A stretch of 64,000 bases of DNA from Flavobacteriaceae bacterium UBA3611 (GCA_002375495.1 DFLU01000012.1:500269-564268), one strand, 5' to 3'. Positions 37,729 to 47,572 are shown, counted from the stretch's first letter. The notes: generated by a model from the sequence alone, not told the origin. Program-made: numbers and translations.

Positions 37729-40155
37729 ATGAATGTAGTAAAAAGAGACGGGCGGAAAGAGCCCATAATGTTTGACAAAATTACCTCTCGGGTACGAAAA
37801 TTATGTTACGGCCTTAACGAGCTGGTAGACCCAGTAAAGGTTGCCATGCGCGTAATTGAAGGATTATACGACGGCGTAACCACCAGTGAGTTAGATAACC
37901 TAGCAGCCGAGATTGCCGCTACCATGACCACTTCACACCCAGACTATGCACGCTTGGCCGCACGTATTTCTGTCTCTAACCTACATAAAAACACCAAGAA
38001 AACCTTCTCTGAAGTGATGACAGACTTGTACGAGTATGTGAATCCGCGTACAGGTAAAAAGGCGCCATTGTTAAGCGATGAGGTGTATAAAGTGATAATG
38101 GACAATGCCGATGAGCTAGACTCGACCATTATCTATAACCGTGACTTTGGCTACGACTACTTCGGATTTAAAACGTTGGAGCGTTCGTACTTGCTGAAAC
38201 TGAACGGACAAATCGTAGAGCGTCCGCAGCACATGTTGATGCGTGTTTCTGTGGGGATTCACTTAAACGATCTTGCAGCAGCAAAAGAAACGTACGAGCT
38301 CATGTCTAAAAAGTATTTTACACATGCCACCCCGACGCTTTTCAACAGTGGTACCCCAAAACCACAAATGTCTTCATGTTTCTTGCTTACCATGAAAGAC
38401 GATAGCATCGATGGTATTTACGATACATTGAAACAAACCGCGAAAATTTCACAATCTGCCGGAGGTATCGGGTTGTCTATCCATAACATTCGCGCCACAG
38501 GTTCTTACATTGCCGGTACCAATGGTACTTCAAACGGAATTGTACCCATGCTACGTGTGTTTAACGACACCGCCCGTTATGTAGACCAAGGAGGCGGAAA
38601 GCGTAAAGGATCGTTTGCGATCTATATGGAAACTTGGCATGCCGATATCATGGATTTCCTTGACTTGAAGAAAAATCACGGAAAAGAAGAAATGCGCGCG
38701 CGTGATTTATTTTATGCAATGTGGATTTCTGATTTGTTTATGAAACGTGTACAGGAAGACGGAGAATGGACGTTGATGTGCCCGAACGAATGCCCAGGAT
38801 TGTGCGATGTGCATTCTGAAGAGTTTGAAGCATTGTACTTGAAGTACGAAGCCGAGGACAAAGGAAGAAAAACTATAAAAGCACGTGAGTTGTGGGAGAA
38901 AATCCTAGAATCACAGATTGAAACAGGAACTCCGTATATGCTCTATAAAGATGCGGCCAACCGCAAGAGCAACCAGAAAAACTTAGGGACCATTCGCTCG
39001 TCTAACTTGTGTACCGAAATTATGGAGTACACCTCTCCAGACGAAGTAGCTGTATGTAATTTGGCATCGATCGCGTTGCCAATGTTCGTGAAAAATGGAG
39101 AGTTTGACCACAAAGAACTGTTTAAGGTAACCAAACGAGTGACCAAGAACCTGAACTGTGTGATCGACAGAAATTACTATCCGGTAAAAGAAGCGGAGAA
39201 CTCAAACTTCCGTCACAGACCGGTTGGATTGGGAATTCAAGGGTTGGCAGATACCTTCATAAAGTTGCGTATGCCATTTACCAGTGACGAAGCAAAAACA
39301 TTGAACCAAGATATTTTTGAAACCCTCTATTTTGCCGCGGTAACTGCCTCTATGGAAGAAGCCAAGGTAGACGGACCGTACGAAACGTATAAAGGGTCGC
39401 CGATTTCCGAAGGGCTGTTTCAACACAACCTATGGAACATTAAAGACGAAGAATTAAGCGGTCGTTGGGATTGGGGAAAACTGAGAAAAGACGTGAAAAA
39501 ACACGGGGTGCGTAACTCCTTGTTAGTAGCGCCGATGCCAACAGCGTCTACTTCACAAATCCTTGGAAACAACGAAGCGTTTGAGCCATACACCTCTAAT
39601 ATTTATACCCGTCGTGTACTTTCAGGTGAATTTATTGTGGTAAACAAGCACCTGTTAGAAGACTTGGTAGAATTAGGATTGTGGAACGACGACCTAAAAG
39701 AAGAAATCATGCGCGCCAACGGTTCTATACAAGACGTAGACGCGATTCCGCAAGATTTGAAAGAACTGTACAAAACGGTTTGGGAACTGAGCATGAAAGA
39801 CATTATAGACATGTCGCGCCACAGAGGATATTTTATAGACCAGTCGCAATCGCTGAACCTGTTTATGGAAAACGCCAACATGGCGAAACTAACGTCGATG
39901 CACTTTTATGCATGGAAAAGCGGCCTAAAAACAGGAATGTACTACTTGCGTACCAAGAGTGCGGTAGACGCCATTAAGTTTACCCTTAAAAACGACAACA
40001 AAGAGCAGCCAGAACCTGCTGTAGCAGAAGCTGCAACGGTAACAGCTACCAAAGCAGTAAACGATAAACCATTGACTGCGCAAGAGTTAAAAACCCTCTT
40101 ACAACAGTCTAAAGAAGCAGAAGACGACGAAGATTGTTTAATGTGTGGATCGTAG
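37729..40155 (+). CDS. nrdA: ribonucleoside-diphosphate reductase large subunit
   Basis: This 808-residue catalytic subunit begins with an N-terminal ATP cone (about 1-90, VVKRDGRKEPIMFDKI) for overall dATP control. The catalytic ten-stranded barrel follows, with the active-site region SSCFLLTMKDDSIDGIYDTL, NLCTEIMEYTSPDEVAVCNLASIALP and PMPTASTSQILGNNEAFEPYTSN. It ends CLMCGS, with the redox-active C-terminal cysteine pair. It is paired with the upstream nrdB. The gene is uninterrupted and of normal length. Confidence 0.96.
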   Translation: MNVVKRDGRKEPIMFDKITSRVRKLCYGLNELVDPVKVAMRVIEGLYDGVTTSELDNLAAEIAATMTTSHPDYARLAARISVSNLHKNTKKTFSEVMTDLYEYVNPRTGKKAPLLSDEVYKVIMDNADELDSTIIYNRDFGYDYFGFKTLERSYLLKLNGQIVERPQHMLMRVSVGIHLNDLAAAKETYELMSKKYFTHATPTLFNSGTPKPQMSSCFLLTMKDDSIDGIYDTLKQTAKISQSAGGIGLSIHNIRATGSYIAGTNGTSNGIVPMLRVFNDTARYVDQGGGKRKGSFAIYMETWHADIMDFLDLKKNHGKEEMRARDLFYAMWISDLFMKRVQEDGEWTLMCPNECPGLCDVHSEEFEALYLKYEAEDKGRKTIKARELWEKILESQIETGTPYMLYKDAANRKSNQKNLGTIRSSNLCTEIMEYTSPDEVAVCNLASIALPMFVKNGEFDHKELFKVTKRVTKNLNCVIDRNYYPVKEAENSNFRHRPVGLGIQGLADTFIKLRMPFTSDEAKTLNQDIFETLYFAAVTASMEEAKVDGPYETYKGSPISEGLFQHNLWNIKDEELSGRWDWGKLRKDVKKHGVRNSLLVAPMPTASTSQILGNNEAFEPYTSNIYTRRVLSGEFIVVNKHLLEDLVELGLWNDDLKEEIMRANGSIQDVDAIPQDLKELYKTVWELSMKDIIDMSRHRGYFIDQSQSLNLFMENANMAKLTSMHFYAWKSGLKTGMYYLRTKSAVDAIKFTLKNDNKEQPEPAVAEAATVTATKAVNDKPLTAQELKTLLQQSKEAEDDEDCLMCGS

Positions 40156-40199
40156 ATCCATCTCCTCCTGAAAAGGAACTATTTTTAAGTGTTACATAC

Positions 40200-40228
40200 A
40201 AAGGGAGCCCAATCGGGTTCCCTTTTTT
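40200..40228 (+). terminator. intrinsic terminator after nrdA
   Basis: The stem AAGGGAGCCC/GGGTTCCCTT with a short AATC loop is followed by TTTTT. Confidence 0.75.
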
Positions 40229-40350
40229 ATTGCGTGGTTAACGGCTACAACCCGTCGTGAATTATAAAAGTTTGAGATTCCGCTTTGTACCTCATTCGGA
40301 ATGACAAATCAGTTTTATGAAGGTATCTTGTATTAAAAATTCGTAGCATT

Positions 40351-41058
40351 TTAATTGGTAATCGTATCGGTACCAAGGTACTTGTCGTCTTTGTTGTAAT
40401 ACCACTCCCTGATTTTAGGTATTTTGATGTCCTGTACTGTGGTTTCTTCGGAAAGGAGAATGTATTCGCCGGTATCTCTGCCTTTCCCGTTCGGGTCTCC
40501 TTTAAAGAACTGATACACCTCCATAGCATACGTAGTTGGGTTGAAGTAGAAAAACCACACATCGCTACCTACCGTCTCATCGTACGTAACTTTCAGTTTT
40601 AGATAGTCGTTGCCCTTAAAGCGTACCTTTTCAACCTTGGGAGACAAGTTTGCCCCAGGGTCTTTCAGCTTCATGGGCAGCCCATAGAGATAGGTGTAAT
40701 AGTTTTTGTAGAGTGCGGCGGTTTCGCATGGAGTACGGGCACCTTTTTGTGCAATAGAATCTGTAATGCTCGTGGTACAGGTTCCTTTGTCGATGGTAAA
40801 AGTAGTTTCCAATCGATCCCGTGTGGCTGTTAGGCTGAAATATTCTTCGGGGAGGTTTATCGTAATATCACTTACCCGGTCGGCATTGTTGGGCGTGGTC
40901 ATGGTTACCTGAAACGTTTGGTTGAAATTAGCCCAGTTTCCGTTGGGATCGTGGTATGCAATAGCTTTCTCCAATACTTCGGAAGCAGTAGGTTGCTGTG
41001 CAAAAATGGGTTTTAGGTTTAATAAAACGAACACCAATGGCAGGATAGAAAATTTCAT
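40351..41058 (-). CDS. DUF6503-like secreted protein, LolA-type fold possible
   Basis: This 235-residue protein has a Sec signal peptide (residues 1-20, FAQQ cleavage) and a beta-sheet domain. It starts ASEVLEKAIAYHDPNGNWANFNQTFQVTM and includes YLKLKVTYDETVGSDVWFFYFNP and QDIKIPKIREWYYNKDDKYLGTD. The layout is that of the Bacteroidetes DUF6503 family and recalls LolA-like lipid-binding sheets. The function is unknown. It is a single gene. Confidence 0.78.
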   Translation of the reverse strand: MKFSILPLVFVLLNLKPIFAQQPTASEVLEKAIAYHDPNGNWANFNQTFQVTMTTPNNADRVSDITINLPEEYFSLTATRDRLETTFTIDKGTCTTSITDSIAQKGARTPCETAALYKNYYTYLYGLPMKLKDPGANLSPKVEKVRFKGNDYLKLKVTYDETVGSDVWFFYFNPTTYAMEVYQFFKGDPNGKGRDTGEYILLSEETTVQDIKIPKIREWYYNKDDKYLGTDTITN

Positions 41059-41141
41059 CTGTAGCTCTTTTAGACGGTAAAGATACGCAGCAATCCCCTA
41101 AGTAGGTGTTTTTGAAGTTTTATGAGACGGGGTACTAACAA

Positions 41142-41172
41142 AAACCCGCACAAGCACGGCTCATACGGGTTT
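41142..41172 (-). terminator. terminator of the PiT phosphate transporter transcript
   Basis: The inverted repeat AAACCCG (41142-41148)/CGGGTTT (41166-41172) is followed by a T-run on the minus strand. Confidence 0.7.
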
Positions 41173-41195
41173 ATAATTTTAGGAAAAAGATGGTT

Positions 41196-43460
41196 TTATT
41201 CGCGTTTGTAGCTAGAATAATATTCTTCCATCAAATTCATAATACCAGACGCGAGATCTTTTGTTTCTAACAGAATATTGAAATAAAGCGTCGTATTTTT
41301 AGGGCTCGATTCTTCACTTCGTGTGCGATCTATTTGCTTTTCAATTTTATCAGATAGCAAGGTTTCCACTTCCGTTTTTCTAGCGAGCACAAAACTGATA
41401 CGCTCAAACTTTCTGCTGTTGAACACTTCTGTGATTTCTTCCAGAACCGAACTTAGGGTTTGGTCAATTTCTTGAAGGTCTTTAATCTGGCTGAATTTAA
41501 GTTTCTTATGGTTATTGCTAATGTGCTTATAACTTTTCTTGGCAATAAATTCTAGCGATTGCGCCATGTCGGTAAGATGCCCTAAAATAATAATATAGAA
41601 GTTGCTACCGCGAACGCTGGTTTCGTCTAGATTTTTAATGAGGTAGAAAATATTATCACGCAATTCTTCAATTTCAGCATCTAATTTTTCTACTTGCTTT
41701 CGTCCTTTTTTCAGTCCGCTAGAATCTTCCTTTGCAAGGCCTTTCAGCACAATAGAATAAATTTTATTGGTGCGTGCAATGACGTTAGAAATATTGTCGG
41801 CACTTTCAGAAATAATACCCTGTACCGTACTGCTTTCGCTCTTTTTAAGCTTACTTGGGTCTATAGTAGTAGTATTTTTCTTTTTGTGCGAAAGGTAGTT
41901 TCTTACCAACAATAATGCTGTGAGCAACAGTAATATTGGTGTCATGATTTCTTTGTTCCAATGAATTAGGAATACAACCACACCACAGGCAATAAATGCG
42001 CCTAGGGCAGTAAAGAACCAACCACCAATCACATTTAGCACGCCTGCCACACGATAAACGGCACTTTCCCGTCCCCATGCTCTGTCTGCTAAAGATGTAC
42101 CCATAGCCACCATAAACGTTACGTATGTTGTAGAAAGCGGCAGTTTCATGGTAGTAGCGATAGAAATCAAAACCCCAGCAACCATTAAATTTACCGAGGC
42201 TCTAACCATATCGAACGCTGGGGCGTTCATGCTTTGGTCTTTAGTAAGCAAGGCAGTATTGGGTTTTTCGAAACTTTTGTTAATTCGCTCCTGCGTTTTT
42301 GCTGGGATGATGTGCCTAAGCCCAGCAGAAATAGAGGTCGTGCCTTTTACCACTAGACGGGATAGCATATTCGGCTCAAATTTTTCATGAGACTCACCCT
42401 GTCTTGATAAGCTAATCTCGGTTTCGGCCACTGTTTTAGCTTTTTTCGACAGCCATAATGTAACCACCATGATGGCTCCGGCTATAAACAACAACAGAGG
42501 TTCTGCAGGTACTTTTTTCTCTAATACTTCCATAGAGAATAAGCTTGCATCTACACCAGAAGCGGCCCAAAACTCATACGAGTGGTATGCTGCCATGGGT
42601 ACACCGATAAAGTTTACCAAGTCGTTTCCAGAAAAAGCCAGGGCTAATCCGAAGGTCCCTACAGCAATAACAATGATCAAGATACTTTTCTTGGTAATTT
42701 TTTGAAATAAGTACGAGAAGAGCGTGAAAAATACAAAACCACCTGCAACGATTAAAATTTCATTACTTTCTAAAACCTCCTTAAAATCGCTGTAGTAAGG
42801 AGTTCCTTTTAGGCCTTTCATAAAGATAAAATATCCGATAGCGGACAATGCAACACCTCCAAAGATGGCACCGAAATACTTCATTTTTTCTTGGAAATGG
42901 AACGAAAATATCAATCTGGAAATCCATTGCACAATAGCTCCAATTGTGAAAGCAATCACTACAGAGAGTAGTATACCGCTTATAATTTCTATTGCTTTGT
43001 CTGTATTGATATACTCTGCGAGGTTGGCCAGAGTTTCGGTTTCAGACTTGCTAATTTTTATGAGCGACATGACTACGGCAGCACCCAATAAGTTGAAAAC
43101 GATTGAAACCGTTGTAGATGTAGGAAGGCCCAAAGTGTTGAAAAAATCTAACAATAAGATATCGGTAATCATCACGGCCATAAAAATGACCATGATTTCG
43201 TCGAAGTAAAACTGACTGGGATCGAAAATACCCTTTCTGGCTACTTCCATAAGTCCGCTGGAAAAAACGGCACCAATAAAAATCCCAAGGCTTGCCACAA
43301 TCATAATGGTTCGCATAGAAATAGCCTTTGAACCGATTGCTGAGTTGAGGAAGTTGATGGCATCGTTACTTACCCCAACTACGATGTCTATTACCGCTAG
43401 TACTACTAATGCTACTAGCATAAACAAATAGATATTCTCCATACTAAAAAATGTTTCCAT
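41196..43460 (-). CDS. PiT-family inorganic phosphate transporter with PhoU-like C-terminal domain
   Basis: The protein has 754 residues. An N-terminal PiT domain bears the family motif GVSNDAINFLNSAIGSKA. A second half has the matching PLSTTYVTFMVAMGTSLADRAWGRES, with ten or more helices in total. From about residue 540 a soluble helical region (RTNKIYSIVLKGLAKEDSSGL onwards) resembles a PhoU/DUF47 regulatory domain. It imports phosphate by ion symport. A phosphate-selective-type porin gene lies 59 nt upstream in the same direction, so the two form an uptake operon. Confidence 0.93.
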   Translation of the reverse strand: METFFSMENIYLFMLVALVVLAVIDIVVGVSNDAINFLNSAIGSKAISMRTIMIVASLGIFIGAVFSSGLMEVARKGIFDPSQFYFDEIMVIFMAVMITDILLLDFFNTLGLPTSTTVSIVFNLLGAAVVMSLIKISKSETETLANLAEYINTDKAIEIISGILLSVVIAFTIGAIVQWISRLIFSFHFQEKMKYFGAIFGGVALSAIGYFIFMKGLKGTPYYSDFKEVLESNEILIVAGGFVFFTLFSYLFQKITKKSILIIVIAVGTFGLALAFSGNDLVNFIGVPMAAYHSYEFWAASGVDASLFSMEVLEKKVPAEPLLLFIAGAIMVVTLWLSKKAKTVAETEISLSRQGESHEKFEPNMLSRLVVKGTTSISAGLRHIIPAKTQERINKSFEKPNTALLTKDQSMNAPAFDMVRASVNLMVAGVLISIATTMKLPLSTTYVTFMVAMGTSLADRAWGRESAVYRVAGVLNVIGGWFFTALGAFIACGVVVFLIHWNKEIMTPILLLLTALLLVRNYLSHKKKNTTTIDPSKLKKSESSTVQGIISESADNISNVIARTNKIYSIVLKGLAKEDSSGLKKGRKQVEKLDAEIEELRDNIFYLIKNLDETSVRGSNFYIIILGHLTDMAQSLEFIAKKSYKHISNNHKKLKFSQIKDLQEIDQTLSSVLEEITEVFNSRKFERISFVLARKTEVETLLSDKIEKQIDRTRSEESSPKNTTLYFNILLETKDLASGIMNLMEEYYSSYKRE

Positions 43461-43519
43461 GGCGCAAATGTCACAAATTATTGCAGTCCATTTGTTACCA
43501 AATTGTTATGTCTTATGTG

Positions 43520-44722
43520 TTAAAAATGTAATTCAAATCCTGTTCTAAACATGATGCTATCTGTATCACCACCTACCGTTGTATAACTCACATCACTTTG
43601 CACTTTCAATTTATGACCTACGAGGTATTTTGAAACACCTAGGGTATATTGCTCTTGTGGGGCTCTTCCCGTCACAGTTTCAAAACTTGTGGTTGTAAAC
43701 CGACCAGTAAGTTCGTAATTACTTTTGAATAAATAACTTAATTGCGAGTTAAAAGCATCACCTACACGAACGATATCTCCAGTGGCAGTTCCATCTTCTT
43801 CAACAGCAATGGGCTTGTCTGCGGTTCGGTTTGCATACTCCCCCATAAATGCAACCCCTTTGTATTTAAACATGGCATCGGCAAAAAAGGTGTTAATGGT
43901 GGTCATATAAAGTGATCCATCTTCCAAAAACATGTAAGACCCTAAGTTGCTTCTCGTTCTTACCGCATCGTCGTTAATATCGTAGGTAAGCCCGACCATT
44001 AATTTTGGGGCCTGTTCTCGTTTTAAATCACCTTGTGAATAATCGCCTTTAGAGGCGAATTTTCCGAAAGGCAAGAATTCAATACGCCCAGTATACTGTA
44101 GGCCACCTTCATTTCCTTGGGTGATATTCCTTCCTTCACCTTGTGACAAAGCCACTTTTTCGCGGGTCCAGAAATCACTTCCCCAATGGGTCTCATGTCT
44201 AAGCTGAATACCAATATCTCGGTCGATATTAAAATTGCTGTTTAGCAGTGAGCGGTCTATAAGTTGCATATTAGCCGATGATACCACACGTTCTATGTTG
44301 CCTGGTAACTTTGTTTGTCCCGCCCACAGTTCAAAATTTTCGTAGAAATTCCACATTACAACTGCGTCGAGAATAATACGCGGGGTGTTGCGATTAAAAG
44401 CAGAAGCCCCTGAAACATCTCGGTTAGACAGGCCTAATTCAATTTTATATTTCAGTTTTGGAGAATAGGCGAAACCATCAAATTTAAGACGTGCCCTACG
44501 GATTGAAAAATTAAAGTCGGCAGCATCAAAGCTGTCTTCGTTGTAGTTCCAATTGGTGTTGAATCTACCTTGGATTCTCGGAGCAAAACGAACGCTAAAT
44601 GTGCTGTCTTTTGCAACGAAATTAATAAGACCTTTACCGAATTTAGTGTCGCTAATCTCTTGAGCTGAAAGGGTGAAAGACGCTAAAAAAGCACCTACCA
44701 CAAGTAGTCTCTGAAATAACAT
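43520..44722 (-). CDS. phosphate-selective porin O/P family outer-membrane channel
   Basis: This 400-residue outer-membrane beta-barrel has a signal peptide (residues 1-20) and the OprO/OprP-type start (KFGKGLINFVAKDSTFSVRFAPRIQGRFN). Alternating strands such as RRARLKFDGFAYSPKLKYKIELGLSN and AVVMWNFYENFELWAGQTKLPG follow, and it ends with the strand MFRTGFELHF. Porins of this family favour anions, especially phosphate. Position directly upstream of the PiT transporter supports a phosphate channel. A direct repeat with an 11-bp period lies 40-60 nt upstream. Confidence 0.9.
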   Translation of the reverse strand: MLFQRLLVVGAFLASFTLSAQEISDTKFGKGLINFVAKDSTFSVRFAPRIQGRFNTNWNYNEDSFDAADFNFSIRRARLKFDGFAYSPKLKYKIELGLSNRDVSGASAFNRNTPRIILDAVVMWNFYENFELWAGQTKLPGNIERVVSSANMQLIDRSLLNSNFNIDRDIGIQLRHETHWGSDFWTREKVALSQGEGRNITQGNEGGLQYTGRIEFLPFGKFASKGDYSQGDLKREQAPKLMVGLTYDINDDAVRTRSNLGSYMFLEDGSLYMTTINTFFADAMFKYKGVAFMGEYANRTADKPIAVEEDGTATGDIVRVGDAFNSQLSYLFKSNYELTGRFTTTSFETVTGRAPQEQYTLGVSKYLVGHKLKVQSDVSYTTVGGDTDSIMFRTGFELHF

Positions 44723-44761
44723 GATATAGTTTAAGTTTTTGTCGCTGCAAAGAACTACATC

Positions 44762-44780
44762 TAATGTTAACTGAATGTTA
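44762..44780. promoter_or_regulatory. candidate Pho-type box upstream of the porin-PiT operon
   Basis: TAATGTTA (44762-44769) and GAATGTTA (44773-44780) are direct repeats 11 bp apart, the helical period of PhoB-type sites. Confidence 0.5.
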
Positions 44781-44813
44781 CGCCAAAATTAAATTTGTAT
44801 TTTCGAAAACCAT

Positions 44814-44842
44814 AAAAAAAGGGCTACCCAAAGGGGTAGCCC
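44814..44842 (-). terminator. strong hairpin with T-tract on minus strand, no obvious upstream gene
   Basis: GGGCTACCC (44821-44829)/GGGTAGCCC (44834-44842) with a 4-nt loop is followed on the minus strand by seven T residues. No minus-strand gene lies above it up to 45127. It could end a small RNA or act as an attenuator in the porin leader. The remainder of the 44,723-45,127 gap holds the Pho-type repeats and no coding frame. Confidence 0.65.
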
Positions 44843-45041
44843 ATATACACGTTGAAAGTAGTCGACAAAAACTTAAACATTTCAGAATGTGTATATGTCT
44901 TTCGACCTAGCAAATTACGTACACTAATGTAGCTTTTATGTAACCGAAATATTAAGGATGTATTAATTTTTAGATCATAATAACGAATTCCAATGTTAAA
45001 TCTTCATGTATAAGCAACTGAAAAACAGAATGTTGCGTTTC

Positions 45042-45060
45042 TAATGTTACGCTAATGTTA
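45042..45060. promoter_or_regulatory. candidate Pho-type box upstream of the MORN-like gene
   Basis: TAATGTTA occurs at 45042-45049 and 45053-45060, 11 bp apart. A further TGTTA at 45078 is in the same 11-bp phase. A TAATTTTG -7 element lies at 45092-45099. Confidence 0.5.
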
Positions 45061-45091
45061 TGAAAAGCTTTCAAAATTGTTACCAATTTCG

Positions 45092-45099
45092 TAATTTTG
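45092..45099 (+). promoter_or_regulatory. -7 element of the MORN-like gene
   Basis: TAATTTTG matches TAnnTTTG, with about 25 nt of leader to ATG 45128. Confidence 0.55.
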
Positions 45100-45127
45100 A
45101 TAGAATAGAACTTAAAAAAGTAATGAT

Positions 45128-45511
45128 ATGAAGAAGATAATCACAATTTTAGTAATAGGTCTTGTCGCGAATGTAGCGATGGCACAGACTTGTAAAAAGA
45201 CCTGTTCAAAAGAGGTAAAAGATAAATATGTTCTTGTTGATAACCTGATTGAGGCTACTTTGTATCATGACAATGGAGCAATAGCCCAAACGGGGCATTA
45301 CACTAAAGACAACCAACTGCAGGGAGAGTGGGTGAGTTACGATGCCAATGGTAAGAAGTTGGCTGTAGCCCAATATGAAAATGGCGCAAAAGTGGGAACT
45401 TGGAAATTCTACCAAGGCGATACCATGAAAGAAGTTACTTATGCCGATTCAAAAATTGCCAAGGTAAGTACTTGGGAGGCGAAAGACACCCGTGTCGTTT
45501 CGTACAAATAG
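45128..45511 (+). CDS. small secreted MORN-repeat-like protein
   Basis: This 127-residue protein has a signal peptide (residues 1-20, MAQT cleavage) and a short Cys/Lys segment. MORN/YwqK-like beta hairpins follow: TLYHDNGAIAQTGHYTKDNQLQGEWVSYDANGK and VAQYENGAKVGTWKFYQGDTM. Such repeats are common in Bacteroidetes and have no fixed enzymatic role. It stands alone, followed by a perfect terminator palindrome and preceded by Pho-type direct repeats. Confidence 0.8.
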   Translation: MKKIITILVIGLVANVAMAQTCKKTCSKEVKDKYVLVDNLIEATLYHDNGAIAQTGHYTKDNQLQGEWVSYDANGKKLAVAQYENGAKVGTWKFYQGDTMKEVTYADSKIAKVSTWEAKDTRVVSYK

Positions 45512-45532
45512 AAACTATAAACAAAACAAATA

Positions 45533-45566
45533 AAAAGGGCGATCAAAATATTTTGATCGCCCTTTT
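45533..45566. terminator. perfect 34-bp palindromic bidirectional terminator
   Basis: The arms AAAAGGGCGATCAAAAT / ATTTTGATCGCCCTTTT form a perfect palindrome with T-runs on both strands. It ends the MORN-like gene and the convergent beta-helix lipoprotein gene. Confidence 0.85.
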
Positions 45567-45593
45567 CTGCTAATTATTATAATAATGAGAATA

Positions 45594-47540
45594 TTATAAT
45601 CTTGCCAATATCCAAGCCCATCCTGATATATCTACCGGAGTACCGTTAAATACATCATCTTCTGGGGTGGTAAGTGGAACTCCGTCTACGATTACGTTGC
45701 TTGGCGCTCCATCATCTCTAAAGTCTACACGAGTATCATATCCGGTGATAGAAGCATTGGTAAATGTTGCACCAGATTCTTTTTTGAACTGAAGTGCGGT
45801 TCCGCCCACAGTAGATGCAGCGGTAAAGTTCACCAATTTAGGATTTGCGTTTTCACCATCTGCTTCAACAGCCGTAGAGAATCCTTCTATATCATTTTGT
45901 ACATACGCATTTGTTAGTGTGCCATTCCATCCTTCAGTCCAGTCTACAGAATCATCTTCATTGTTCAATGCATAGAAGTTGGTCATGCTAACAGTTCCAC
46001 CGAAGAATTCAACACCGTCGTCTGCACCGTTGATGGTTGCAACGTTGCTGATTTCAGTACCTGTTCCAACTGCGTAAAGTGTAAGCCCGTTAAACTGAGA
46101 TTCAGAGTTAATTTGAGCACCAGCTCCAACAATCACCAAGTAATTGATTTTACCTGAATCTGACGCTGGATTCGTACCTCCGTAAACAAGGCCACCTACT
46201 TCAGCAATCACGTTCGTACCTTCTGTTGTTGGTGCGTCACCACAAAGTAGCAATCCACCCCAATCTCCAGGTTGTCCAGCCACAGATGACATTACAACTG
46301 GATTTTCAGCAGTACCGTTTACTTCAATTTGGCCTCCTATTTCAGAAGCAATATACACATCTTGTCCACCTGGGCGTGCAGCTATCTTAGTTCCTGCAGG
46401 AATAATTAATCTTCCACCGTTCTTAACAAGTAAAACTGCATCTAGTAAGTAGCTAGTTCCTGGGTCTAGGGTTAAGGTTTCAGTAACGTCACCTCCAAGA
46501 ATCACAACTTCACCTCCAGTGTTGTTTGAGCTTACCCAAGAGAACATGCTCACATCTACAGTTGGTGGTGCAATGTAAGGATTGTTAGGATCTGAATCTT
46601 GACCATCGATCTGAACGTTGCTAGGTGCACCATCGTCTCTAAAGTCTAATGAAGTTTCATAACCAATCAATGCTAAGTTTGTAATAGTAGCACCTGATTC
46701 TTTTTTAAACTGTAATGCGGTTCCACCTACAGTAGAGTTTGCTGTAAAGTTCACCAATTTAGGGTTTGCGTTTTCACCATCGGCTTCAACCGCAGTAGAA
46801 AAGCCTGCTAGAGTATGTAATACGTAGGTGTTGGTTAAGGTGCCGTTCCAACCTTCGGTCCAGTCTACAGAATCGTCTTCGTTGTTTTCAGCATAAAAAT
46901 TGGTTACACTTACAGTTCCTCCGAAGAATTCAACTCCGTCATCAGCACCGTCTAAAACAGCAACATTGTCTATAGTTGTTCCTGAACCAACAGAATACAA
47001 GGTTAAACCGTTGTATTGTGATTCTGAGTTAATTTGTGCTCCAGCATTACGAATGATTAGGTAATCGATGTTACCTGAGCTATCTGTTGGCTCATTTCCA
47101 CCGTACACTAAACCGGCAACTTCGGCAATAACACCAGTACCTTCAGTAGTTGGTGCTTTTCCGCATAGTAACAATCCACCCCATTCTCCAGGGTTGTTAC
47201 CCGCAGAACGCATGATTACGGGTAGACTTGCAGTACCTTGAATATCAATTTCGGCACCTTGCTCTACTGCGATAAAGTTGTTTGTACCTACTTCGGCTAC
47301 GATTTCTGTTCCAGCAGGGATGGTCAATTTAGCACCATCTTTTACAAATACAGACCCTGAAATGGTGTACTGTTGTGTTGGGTCTAAGATTCTGTCTGAA
47401 TCGATATCTCCGGTTAGGTTGGTGTCTTCTACAACCGTATCATCTTCGGTAGGCTGGAAGTCGTCATCACTGCTACAACTTGCAGCAAGCACGATACTTA
47501 GTATCGCAAAAATTCTAGTAATTGTTTTTAGATTTTTCAT
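45594..47540 (-). CDS. duplicated parallel beta-helix surface lipoprotein
   Basis: This 648-residue lipoprotein (lipobox LAASC, near residue 22) has an acidic linker and two tandem halves of about 280 residues each (about 50-335 and 350-645). Each half carries the same motif order: YTISGSVFVKDGAKLTIPAGTEI or its equivalent, GEWGGLLLCGKAPTTEG, GADDGVEFFGGTVS, NNEDDSVDWTEGWNGTLTN and FRDDGAPSNV. This is a right-handed beta-helix with surface loops. It lies 32 nt downstream of a TonB receptor in the same direction, so it is likely the surface partner of that receptor. Phosphate-related context and an upstream Pho-type box suggest phosphate or organic-phosphorus binding, as inference. Confidence 0.85.
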   Translation of the reverse strand: MKNLKTITRIFAILSIVLAASCSSDDDFQPTEDDTVVEDTNLTGDIDSDRILDPTQQYTISGSVFVKDGAKLTIPAGTEIVAEVGTNNFIAVEQGAEIDIQGTASLPVIMRSAGNNPGEWGGLLLCGKAPTTEGTGVIAEVAGLVYGGNEPTDSSGNIDYLIIRNAGAQINSESQYNGLTLYSVGSGTTIDNVAVLDGADDGVEFFGGTVSVTNFYAENNEDDSVDWTEGWNGTLTNTYVLHTLAGFSTAVEADGENANPKLVNFTANSTVGGTALQFKKESGATITNLALIGYETSLDFRDDGAPSNVQIDGQDSDPNNPYIAPPTVDVSMFSWVSSNNTGGEVVILGGDVTETLTLDPGTSYLLDAVLLVKNGGRLIIPAGTKIAARPGGQDVYIASEIGGQIEVNGTAENPVVMSSVAGQPGDWGGLLLCGDAPTTEGTNVIAEVGGLVYGGTNPASDSGKINYLVIVGAGAQINSESQFNGLTLYAVGTGTEISNVATINGADDGVEFFGGTVSMTNFYALNNEDDSVDWTEGWNGTLTNAYVQNDIEGFSTAVEADGENANPKLVNFTAASTVGGTALQFKKESGATFTNASITGYDTRVDFRDDGAPSNVIVDGVPLTTPEDDVFNGTPVDISGWAWILARL

Positions 47541-47572
47541 AGTTTAAAATTGAATAGTTGAGTTTTTAAGAT

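Noticed and set aside
40305..40320. TGACAAATCA-like sequence as another Fnr-type site
   Set aside because: The spacer is two bases, not four, and no -7 element lies at 33 bp.
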